Source of the DNA: Beta vulgaris subsp. vulgaris
Taxonomy: Eukaryota; Streptophyta; Magnoliopsida; Caryophyllales; Amaranthaceae
Assembly (NCBI RefSeq): GCF_026745355.1
Contig: NC_079207.1
Location: forward strand, 17,633,959-17,697,958
DNA length: 64,000 nucleotides
Direction: 5' to 3'
A model generated the notes under the pieces. That model did not search any database. It was not told where the DNA came from and saw nothing but the letters and a program-made list of their open reading frames with translations. The first letter of the stretch is position 1. Each line of letters begins with the position of its first letter. Position numbers and translations under genes: made by a program. Of this stretch, positions 47,001 to 59,000 are shown one piece after another.

Positions 47001-50000
47001 TTTTATTTATATGTTTAGGAGGCGTACGCTCTTATAACATATGTCATGACTTGTGTTCGTAATTGCTATTTTAATATAGCAGCTAGCTACTCTTTATTAA
47101 AATGTTCTTATCTCTGTAAGTGGAGTATAAGCCTGTGTGGTTACCTCTACTCAAATTGGTTTGGCTATTAATCTACGAACTTTTACTTATTCGTTTATTT
47201 TCTAAAAATATTTATGTATGATCAGATTTATTCTTTTATAATTTTACATAAATATTCATTCCTGGTTCTTTGCAAAATTACCTATAGTTTATTGTGCTAA
47301 CGTTTCTACATTAAACTTTCTACTTGTCTTTGGTTCTTCCATATTTTTTTAATGATGGTTGTTACCATGCTTCCTTACTATACAACTCTTTTTGGTCTTC
47401 CAAAATAAAATGTATATTATTTGAGTTATCAAATTATATACCCGCAAAGTTGTTTAGTTCTTAACTAATATCCATCAATTTATGGTTTCTTAATGTTCTT
47501 TATATAGAGTACTTTCTTTTAATCTCTTGGTTGTTTTGAAGTTTCGAGGAAGAAACGCTTTTAAGGGTGAGTGATTGTAACACCCCGTAATTTTCACCAT
47601 TTATTTTTGGTGTTTGTTTATATTACAATGATATTTTCTTCGTAAAAATAAATAAATTATTATTTAAATTATTTTGGAACGTGTATATATTTTTATATGT
47701 TGTGATATATTTATGTATATGTATTTTTGAAGGTTAGTTATTTAATTTAAAAGTTATATTAGTTTCTTTATTTCTTTAGGTGTTTAGGATGCGGTGTTGT
47801 TGCGTAGCGTTTTTGTATCATTGATGGACCAACTTGGGTGATGAAATATTGCATCACATATGGCGTGTCATGCTGGCCGAAAATCAACAATTATGGTGTG
47901 TAGAATGAAGAGTTTTGGTGCTCATTAAGCTAACCTTTGAATATCTTGTAACCCCCTCATTTAATCCTCTCATTAACCCACCTTAATGCACCCTTAAACT
48001 TTTGTTTAATGATATGATCAATCACATTATTTGGCTGCACTCAAAAACTAAACCCCCCCCCCCCTCACGTCAGCCTTAGAGAGAATGAGAAAGAGTCTTT
48101 CTCCATTCTCGTATTTTCGGCCATTTCTGCACACCCATCTTATTTACCCCATATCTCATTCGTATCTTATCGGAATTGGATGTGTGAGTAGTCGAAATTC
48201 ATCTACGTGGAGAGATCTTGCTCGTGGTGTCATCAGTTTTTCAAGATACTAGAGGAATTGGTCGCAGTTTGTGTTTCAAGTAGACGAGTCATCTAATTTT
48301 CTTGGATTTTTCGGGAGCCATGTTATTCTCTTCTTTCTTTGTCATTCTAGTATTATTTTTCCACCTAAAATCCAGGTAACTAGCATCTCTTCTAGCATAT
48401 TAGGATAAGAGTAGTGATTTTGATAGGATTTATGTTAGTAGGCTAGAAAATCATGTTATTAGGCTTAGGAATATGTTAGGATGCTATTAGAATTGTTCTT
48501 ATTGTTATTTTTTATCCATATACATGTTACTATCATGTTAGGATTTTATAAATATTATTCTTCATGCCTTTTGTTACGCTTGTGATGTTATATGTATTTT
48601 TATCATGAAAGTATCAGGAATTTGTGAAAAATTGGTAACATGATGTTAGGGTTATGTTTTAGCATGTTTGTTGAATGTTGTTTAAGGAATTCTGGTGGTT
48701 TTGGATGAATTCTGGTGGTTTTAATGTTCTGAAATTTATGTATTTTGAGCTATGATTCATGTATTTTGTGATTAATCATGTTAGAATAGTATATATTTGT
48801 TGAAGTATCATGTTTGGGGGTTATGTAATTTATGTTTCATGTTAATCCTCTTGTTAAACTAGTTAATTTCTATGGTAAATTCATATATTAGCTTGGGTAT
48901 ACTTTGTTATGGTGTATGAGTATATGTGGTGAAAGTTTGGATGAAATTTCATACCTACTGTTGTGCATGAGAAAAAGAAACAGAAGGTATTTCACGGCTC
49001 GCGACCAGTTTGGACAGTGTATGTTCAAAGTGTCATATCTCAGTTGTTTTACATCGGAATTGAACTTATGACCATTCGTGAGAAAGCTATTGAGATCATC
49101 TTTAACATACTTTTCTCATAAAAATATTGTGTATGCTAAAAGTTATGTCTAATTGAAGTTGCTACTTGTGATTAAAATCATTTCTAAAGGCGTAATTTGT
49201 TGTGTTGAAGCATGTTGAGACTTGTTTTGAGGTGAAATCTTGCGGCGGAGTTTTTTTTGAAGAATTGTTATATGTTTTATGTATTTATTCATTATGATTA
49301 TTATTTAATTTATAAAACTATTACTTTGGGAAGAATAAATATTGTTGAATTGAGACTCTTGGGTTGTGATCCTAGTCTCTGCTGATTGTAGGTGTAAGGC
49401 CTTAAGGGCAACCTTATTACTTTTATTTGAGGGTTAATTGATGAATAAATTATAGTATTTATTTGTGGAACTATTTTATTGAGATTAAGATATCCGGTGG
49501 GATAGATGTAGTCTCCGGTGACGAACATGTCAACCACCTAGGTTGCGATTTAGGGGTATTACCTGGGTTAATTGTTGTCGTCCGAGAGGTTGGGAAGTAC
49601 TAAGCTGGGTACTATCCTGCATCGGGAGTTTGACCATTCTTAGACACAGGTAGTAGGGAACGTAAGCCCATAGGCTGTCTGGAGATTTCGATCTGACAAA
49701 CCTTAGAAACTGGGTTGCGTTCCACTTGCATTCTGCTCTTTCTCAAAACCTATTATATTATTTTGTTTAATTATTTTGGAGGCTTATGCTATGGATCTTG
49801 TATGACTATCTTAAGTTCATTATTGTTGATTTACTTATTGTTATTAGAAGCATGTTGTTCTGTAGTAACATTTACTTTAACTTCACTTAAAATTGTTATT
49901 TGGATCCTATATTGGGCTGGGAGAGCTGTTAGTTACTCCCCACTGATTGTGGATATTTGTTGTATATTTTGCAGGTTTTTGTTCATGGGGGTTTTCTTCG

Positions 50001-53000
50001 ATTTTGGGCTCGGGTTGAAATGCAAGAAATAATCTATTAGGTGTTTTAGTTTTAGACTTCTTTTAGTCTGAGATAGTTTTCTCATTTCGATTTTAATCTA
50101 AGTAATTAATTAATTTAAGTTTGTTTGTATCACTTAGTTATTTAAAAGCATTTCTTGTAGCACTGACATTCCTAGAAGACGATGTTTCCGCTGTCGTCCT
50201 ATAATACTATTATTATTTCTTTCTGTATCGCTTTGAAATTCTGGGGTATTACATTATGTAGTAAATCATACAAGAAGACATATAATCCTCCTATTTCTTA
50301 TTCATTTTATTAGATTGTAGCGAAATAGAGATTTCTTCCTAAATGGAGAAGAAAGCGATCGAGACAACAGCTTACCCAGCGCCAACAAAGAAAGCTAAAT
50401 GAATCATCATCTCCAATCCGTTGAAGTTCAGGCTGACAAATTAAACCCATCCAGAAGAAAAATGAAAAACAAAAAACAAAAGAGAAAAAATTCAGTACTC
50501 GATCAAGTGTTATTATCAAAAATACATACATTTAACATTTCATTGATTGCAAAAGGTTGCCTTTGTTATGCAATGGGAGAGAAAACAAAGATGTAGAGAT
50601 TGAGAAAATAATAAAGGTTAAGATATACTACCTCTGTATTCTTTTAGTTGCATCATTTGCTTTTGTGGTACTATTAATTAACCAACTTTGTTATACTATC
50701 TCGTATCATTATATAAGAAAAAACATAGTCAAGTGGGTCTTATTAGATTCGTCTTAATGTGAGGATTTCAAATATCAAATTTTTATAATTTTTACTTACA
50801 CCCAATAAGATATACTTCATCCGTTTCACAATAAGTAAAACATAGAGAAAGTACACATATACCAAGGAATATAGAGAGAGAAAGTCGGGACCATAATAAA
50901 GTAGAGTGATCAAACAAATAGGTTGTGGTTCCTTCTTACTTTTTGGTAGAGCTGACAATCAGGTCAGATTAGGTCAGTTTCAGATTGACTTGATTTATAT
51001 TTCAGGTCACTTACCCTGACCCAAACCCGACCTGATTTATATTTCAGGTCGAAAACCTGAACCATACCTGACCTTAAATTTTTCAGGTTGACCTGAAACT
51101 AACCCAAAATGACCTGAAATAAAAATTTAAGTATCCAATGATGAAAATACAGTGGGGTGATTTACTCAATTACTCTAGGATTTTGATTGAAGTGAGTTGA
51201 TGATTTAGTGATACTATGTAGTCTATAGGCTATAGCAGAGGAGAAGTGGAAAAGGAAAACGCCGTGGAGTGATTTACTCAATTACTCTAGGGTTTTATGT
51301 TTTAAGATCCAAAAATTAGACTTGGGCTAATATTATTATAACATAACCGACTAAGGGCTAACCCAACATAATCTAAGTTATTTCTAAATCGGGTCATTGT
51401 AAGTTATTTCCAGGTTCAAAAGGTAAACCTGAACCTAACTCATTATATTTTCAGGTCGGGTTGGGTCGACCCTTTTTTTTAAGATCGAATATCTCAAACC
51501 ATACCCGGATTTTTCAGGTCAGTTTCAAGTCGGGTTATCAGGTTGAGTCAATTTTTGTCAACCCTACTTTTTGGTGGCATATTTGTAATAAAAGTAAATT
51601 TTTTTTTATCATTTAAAACATGGTTTCACTTATTATGAATAGGTCAAATAAGGGAAGTGCTTCACTTATTGTGAAATGGAGGAATTATTAACGTTCAAAG
51701 AAGTGTCTCGACAAAGGTGAAAAATCAAGTGTTGCAACTAAAAAGACACAGAGGTACTAGTAAAAAAAAAAATGTAAATTGACACATAATTTAGCATGAG
51801 TAAAATTCTCTAATAGAAGTCGAAAAAAATCATGAGCAAAGAGCACCCAAGAATCCAATATATGAAATATAGGAGAGTACAATATACCTAAGTATTATTA
51901 GGTTGAGTATAACAATTAAAACTCTCACTGTATAATAAATTTGCGAAGGAGTAATTAATAAAAAATAGTACTGGAATAGGGAGCTAAATTTGTTACTTGG
52001 TCGAGTGGTAAGATTTGTTACTAGAGGAACTTTAGGGGTCAAATTCCCTTACCCTCCCTCCTCCAAAAGGTCTTTCTTGTATAGCTAGATTGCTCATATT
52101 AACATGTCGAGGTTATGATCCTATATATAGGTCACTTCTGCTTACCAATTTAAAAAGGGAGGAGTAATAGTATGGAAAGCTATTGTGATGGAAGTCTACT
52201 TTACTTCGGCACCCTCTTCTACCTCGAGTGTCGCTTGTCGATTCAACACAATGCGCGCGATACCTGGAAATGGGTGTCGATACGTGTATCAGAAAACTGT
52301 CGCCTATCGGACACTCATTTGGCAAAAGTGAGAGAAAAGGGGGAACAATTGCCTAGTTCATTGCAATTTCTTTCAAAATTGAAATTTAGGATTTTTTTGT
52401 AAACCCTAAATTTGCTAATTGATGTCAAATTATATAAAATGATCTCTTTGTACTATGTTAGGGCCTTTGCGCAGGTGATTGAGTAGCACCAATGATTTGA
52501 TTTTCTCCATTTCATCTCTACGGCAACGGTGAGGAGAAATAAAAAACTCTTCATATTTTTTCCGCAAAATTTCCTTTGCAACTTTGTCAAATTTGTAGAC
52601 TAATATGTTTAAATTTGTCAAGTTATCTGGTACATCGGTCCAATTATTTAATAATATGTTTTTGTGTGTGGTGTTCAGCAAAGAAGAGATGTGAGAGCTA
52701 CTGGAAAGAATTCCAAGAGTTGTACTTCTGTGGTGTATAGTATCTTTCTAATAAAGGCAGAAGTTAATTATAACATTTAACAGTATCCCTCTAATTAATT
52801 TGAACATAATGGGCCTTTATCAAACCCAAAACATATATTATATATTGAACTACATATATCGAAAAGCTTTGATGCGTTAAACATAGACCTCGTGCTTGAT
52901 TAATCCTTGTGTCAGATAATTCAAGACATATTTCAATAATTTTGTATAAGTAAAAGTTACTTTATCCATTATAAAGTAAATGTAACACTTGTCATATTTT

Positions 53001-56000
53001 GGATGTTTTAAAATACATGCAATGTTTACTTTATTTGGCATTGATTTCTCTCTATTTCTCTTTTCATCAAAAGTCTTTTTTTAAATTTATCTTTATCTCT
53101 CTCAGTCCTCTCTTGGTTCTTGCAATCCGTTTTGTGTGGACCTAGTTCACAGTAAAATTATTGTACACCAAGCTCACACACGTGAATCGAGACAACTTAC
53201 TATATACATAGTAACCACTATATCACAAATATATACACTATATAAGAGAGAAATATACTATATCATAAATAAATACACTATAAACACAAAGAAATGCTAG
53301 TAATTCCAAATAAACACTATAGCTCTTGCAAAAAAAAAAAAAAAACACTATCGCACACATAAATACATTATATCACATACAAACACACTATATCGAAACT
53401 AACAATATTATCATAATCTTCTATAACAGGGGTTCCATTGTACAATAAATTATATTATATAGAATAACACTATACCACAAACAAATGCACTATATAAGAA
53501 AAGAAATACACTCTATCACAAACAAACACACTATATCACAAAGAAACAATATCACAAATCAACATACTATAGCACAAATAAACACACTATACCACACACA
53601 AACATACTATATCGAAATCTGATTGAAGTGATGGACCAATTACTAGTTCCTGATAACATTTTTGCATCTGAATTTCTGAAGTATGACAATATTGGCAAGC
53701 TATCTAAGGGATAACTATGAGTAAAGCTTCAAATGAACTGATATAATAGAAAGTTCAGTAAGTGATGCTTAGTGAAGCATAAATTATATATGAGAGATTG
53801 AATAGAGCTATTCAAGCATGGTCCAACTATTATATACTTCTATAAATTAGTACTTAGCTTGTATATTCTTGTCAGAATTCAGAAAGTGTTAGAAGCTATC
53901 GACCCGAATGACTTTTTATATATTATCAGCTTTGTTTTGATTTTTTATATATTATTGTAATTAGGGTTTGTAAATATTATTTTTATTGAATATATAGCGG
54001 TTTGGTTTAGTTGTATTTTGTGTTGTTATTGTATTTCAATGCAGCAATAGTCTCCTTGAATGAGAGATTGATAGTGGATGGGTTTGTTGTTGGTTTTATT
54101 CTTTTAAATTTAATTGTAAAATGCAAAAAAAAAAAAAAAAAGAATTTTTCTACACCAGGTCATATTGCTACGGTTTTGACCAGAAACCGCAGCAATATAC
54201 TGGATTTTTTCTAATAAAAAATGATAATATTGCTGCGGTTTTGTGCTAGAAACCGCAGCAATATGTTGAGATATTGCTGCGATTTAAAATCGCAACAATA
54301 TAATTAATACCTATTGCTGCCCCCTTAATTGTTGCACGCCCAAAACCGCAGCAATATGGCACTTTTTAACCGCATCAAATAGCATTTATTCTACTAGTGA
54401 AATGAAGCAGTTATGAGAGAGAAACTGAAATGACAAGGAAATCTAAGAAGAGAGAAAGACAAAATAGTATAAGTTGTAATCATTACAACCTACGTAAGTA
54501 GGGTCTGGTGTAAGGGATGCAGAAATGGCTGATTTTAAAAACTGTGTTATGAGATGTGATTTGGAGGATATTAAATCTTCAGGTTGTTATTTTACTTAAA
54601 ATAACAAGCAGGAGGGTATGGATAGAGTGTTTTGTAAATTGGATAGAGTGATGGGGAATTCAAAATGGATTGAAATGTTTCCTACAGCAGAGGCATATTT
54701 CATGCCAGAAGGTTTGTTTGATCACTCTCCAATGTTGGTGACAGTGTATCCTGAGATTAGCAGAGGTAAACTGCCCTTTAAATATTTCACAATATGGAGT
54801 AAGGCTCCAGGTTTCTTGGAGAGAGTGCAGGAGTGCTGGCAGACTCAGGTTGAAGGTACAAAGATGTTCCAAGTGGTGAGAAGATTGAAATTAGTAAAGG
54901 AGGAGCTTAAAAAGTTGAATAGAGAGGTTTCTCTCATATTCAGTGTGCTAATGCTGAAGCTCTGAACAAGATTAAAGAATGTCAAAAGAGAATGCATGAA
55001 AGGGATATTGAAGCTGGGGATGAAGAGATAAAGGCTGTAGATGAGTATAGAAGAGTCCATGGAAACTACATATCATTTTTGCAGCAAAAAGCCAAACTAT
55101 CTTGGCTAAGAAATGGTGATGAAAATACTGCAGTTTTCCATAGAGCAATTAAAGAAAGAAAGTTAAAGAATACTGTCTATGGGATAAATACAATGGAGGG
55201 GATATGGGTGGATAATGCTGATTATGTGAATGAAGCATTTCTAAATTATTATCAGAGCTTACTTGGTACTGCTCGGAGGTATACTGGGATTGTTTTTGAA
55301 GCAATAATTGCAAAAGGTCATGTGTTAGATGAGAATCAACAGAGAGCATTAATGATTCCTATTACTGCAGAGGAGGTGAAAAAGGCTTTGTTCTCAATCC
55401 CAAATGAGAAGTCTCCAGGGCCTGATGGGTTTAGTGCTGGATTTTATAAGGACTTCTGGTCTGTTGTGGGTCAAGATATCACTGATGTTGTAATGGCTTT
55501 TTTCCAATCAGGGAAGCTGCGGAAGGAATTAAATGCTACCGTCTTAGCATTAATTCTTAAGGTTAAATGTCCAGCAAATGTCTCTGAATTCAGGCCTATT
55601 GCCTGTTGTAATGTACTTTACAAGTGCATTACAAAACTGTTGTGTGTAAGAATGAAAAGTGTTCTCCCTGATATAATTACAGCTAATCAAGGTGATTTCA
55701 TCCTGGGAAGATTTATAGCTCACAATATAATGATCTGCCAGGACTTAGTTAAGCAGTATGGTAGGAAAAATTCTAGTCCTGGAGTTATCAGAAAGATGGA
55801 TATGAAGAAAGCATATGATTCTATAGACTGGAATTTTATGAGGAGAATGTTAGTTGCTTTGAAATTTCCAGAGAAGTTTATTGAGCTGATCATGGAGTGT
55901 GTGAGTTCTCCAAAGTTTACTTTGTTGATTAATTGTCAGTTGCATGGTTTCTTTGAAGGCAAGAGGGGTCTTAGACAGGGTGACCCAATGTCTCCCCTTT

Positions 56001-59000
56001 TGTTTGTAATTTGTATGGAATACCTAACTAGAACACTTGATTTGGTGAGTGATTCTCCTCATTTCAGGTTCCATCCAAATGTTTGGGAGTGAGGTTGCAC
56101 CACTTATGCTTTGCAGATGATGTCATTCTCTGTTGTAGGGGTGATTTTAAATCTGTCTATACAATGCTTCAGGGATTTAAGCATTTTTCAGAAGCTTCTG
56201 GTCTAGAAGTTAACAAGCAGAAGACTGAAGTTTTCACTATAGGTATGAGAAGAGAGGAGGTGCAGAGAATATTAGATGTCTCTGGGTTTAGCCTTGGTCA
56301 CTTTCCATTCAAGTACCTAGGTGTGCGTGCCAATTAGCTTTAAAAGAATCTCCTCAAAGGATTGTAATATTTTGACAGATAAGATGTCTGCTATGATTCA
56401 TACCTGGAGTAGTAGACATTTATCTTATCAAGGAAGACTCCAGCTCTTTAATTCAGTGCTTATGAGTATACATGTATACTGGGCACAAGTGTTTGTACTT
56501 CCAAGGAAGATACTAAAAGAGGTGGAGAAAATGTGTAGAGCTTACTTATGGAGTGGTGATGCATATAGTGCTAAGCCAGGGAATGTTGCTTGGTCCCAGG
56601 TGTGTGTTCCAAAAAGGGAGGGTGGTCTGGGCCTGAGGAAAATTCAGGATTGGAATGTGGTTGCAATGGGGAGATATGTTTGGGCAGTGGCTCATAAAAA
56701 GGACAATCTTTGGATTAAGCGGGTTAGTGAAGTGTATGTGAAAGATCACAGGTGGTGGGATTATAGTCTTGCTACTAGTAGTAGCTGGTATTAGAGGAAG
56801 GTTTGTGAGGTCAAAGAAAAACTGAAGCATGTTATTTCTGAAGAGCAAATGTTGCAAATGAACTCTTTCTCTGTGAAGCAAATGTACAAGAAATTGATAG
56901 GTGAGGAGGATCGTGTGGAATGGGCTAAGATAGTGTGAAATAGGATCTCTATTCCCAAGCACAAGTTTTTCATGTGGTTGGTCATGAAGGAAAGATGCAT
57001 ACTGCTGAGCATCTAGCTAGAGTTGGGGTGTGTGAATCTCCAGTTTGCCTGATCTATGGTCTGGAATCTGAGGATCACAAGCATCTTTACTTTGCTTGGC
57101 ATTACAGTAGGAAGGTGATTGAATGTCTCAAAGCTTGGCTAGGAATTGGTGGAAGGGGCATTAGTGTTCAGGAGGTTACAAGATGGATTCATAGAAGTCG
57201 CTCTTCTAAGCTTCAAAAGCAGGTCATGCTAGCTGTCATTAGTGCTGCAATCTATAAAATCTGGTGGGTTCGAAATACAATGCTATGGCTACAAAAGGTG
57301 TTAAGTGTTGATCATTCTGTCAATTTTGTTCAACGTAATGTAGTGGAAAGAGTGTACAGTATAATGCCCAAGAAAGCTTCGAGCTGATAGAAACTGGTTG
57401 AGGAACCTAAGCTTGGCTCTGTCTAATTAGTATTTCCTAGCCTAGGTTGTATGGTTTGGTGATTATGGTATGAAAAGCCTTTTCTTATTGAGCAAAAAAA
57501 AAAAAAAAAAAAAAAACGTAAGTACATAACATCTATTGGGTGCATACTGATTAGTGTGACTGGATTCATATAAGTTTTTTTATGGTTCTTGTACCTCCCC
57601 TCCCCCCTGCCCACTCTCCACCTTATACTTATTTTAGAATGTAAGAAGTATAAAAAGTTGATTTTATAAAAATATATGATAAGACCAATATAACAAGATC
57701 TTGTATTACTATAAGAAGGTCAAAGTCATGATACAATTAAAAATGGAGAAAATATAAAGTTTCTTCAACAACAAAAAATAGTGTGAACATATATCCGGAA
57801 AGAAAGATCATACCATATGGAAATAGCATCTAGGGCTATTTGTGCATTCTTCAGATTTCCAGTCAAAAGTATCAATATTTTGTAGTACCAGTTCTCCAAG
57901 CTGTTCAAAATTGTATACACTTAACGACATGGATAAACACTATCAAAAATTTAATAACTACTACTTAGGGCCTGTTTTCCCCAACTTATTTTCAGTTCAG
58001 TTCCTGTTATAACCATTTTGTTAAATATTATTATTATGTTGGTATAATTTATTTTACTAATTACTCTTATTATTATTATGATTATTATTATTATTATTAT
58101 CATTATTATTATTATTAATATTATTTAAATATATATCATTACTATTAAGTATTATTATTTTGTTTATTATAGCTTTACTCATTATTATTACTATTATTAG
58201 GAGGAACATGGTTTAGGTCAAAGCACAAATAAACCCACTTTTTTTAGCCCATAAACCAATCAAATCGCGTCAAGACGGTTTATGATGTAATTTTCGCGGT
58301 CCAACCCAATCATTATTTTTATTACTAAATATTTTTATATTATTAAATCTAATAATTAAAATAGTAATATTAATGTAGTTCTTAGATATTATTGTTATTA
58401 TATATCATCATCAAGTATTAATCTATTAATACAAATAATATAACATAATTGTTATTAATTATCATTATTATCATTAATTATTATTATTAATATTATTTAT
58501 TTATAACTATCATTTAAAAATATCCAAAATACTATTATTATTATTATTATTACTATTATTATTCATTATTATTACTTATTATTATAATTGTTATTTAATA
58601 TTCATATTATTATTGTTTAAAATATTATTTATATATTTATTACATTCAATTTAATTCAATTTAATTTAATCTAATTCAATTCAATTCAGTTCAGTTCAGT
58701 TAAGTTCAATTCAGTTCAGTTCAGTTCAGCTCCAATAAGTTCAGTTCGGTTCAGTTCAGTTCAGTTCAGTTCAACTGTTTTTTGCCGAAAAGAACAGACC
58801 CTTAAATATAAATAAAAAATAGTAAAAAAGACGAGATTTGAAAATATTATGCTATGGATCCAAGCTCATATATAACGCTATAAAGTATGTTAAGAATGCG
58901 TTATCTTTACCTTATTTTTTAAGATGTGTATAAGGTAAGAAAACGTATCTTAATTAGGGTGCGTTCTATTCAACTTATTGGCCCTGAACTTATTGGACCT

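Larger units (their letters stand above)
50628..51757. mobile_element. Outer Stowaway MITE of a three-level nest
   Basis: Termini CTACCTCTGTATTCTTTTAG and, reversed, GTACCTCTGTGTCTTTTTAG, continuing through TTGCA. TA on both sides (50626-50627, 51758-51759). Interrupted by the element at 50815-51685. Confidence 0.82.

Noticed and set aside
47576..50253. Simple solo LTR
   Set aside because: A purine tract and a Gypsy-like pol ending directly precede it and a primer-binding site lies 2 kb upstream, so it is better seen as the 3' LTR of a larger, altered element.
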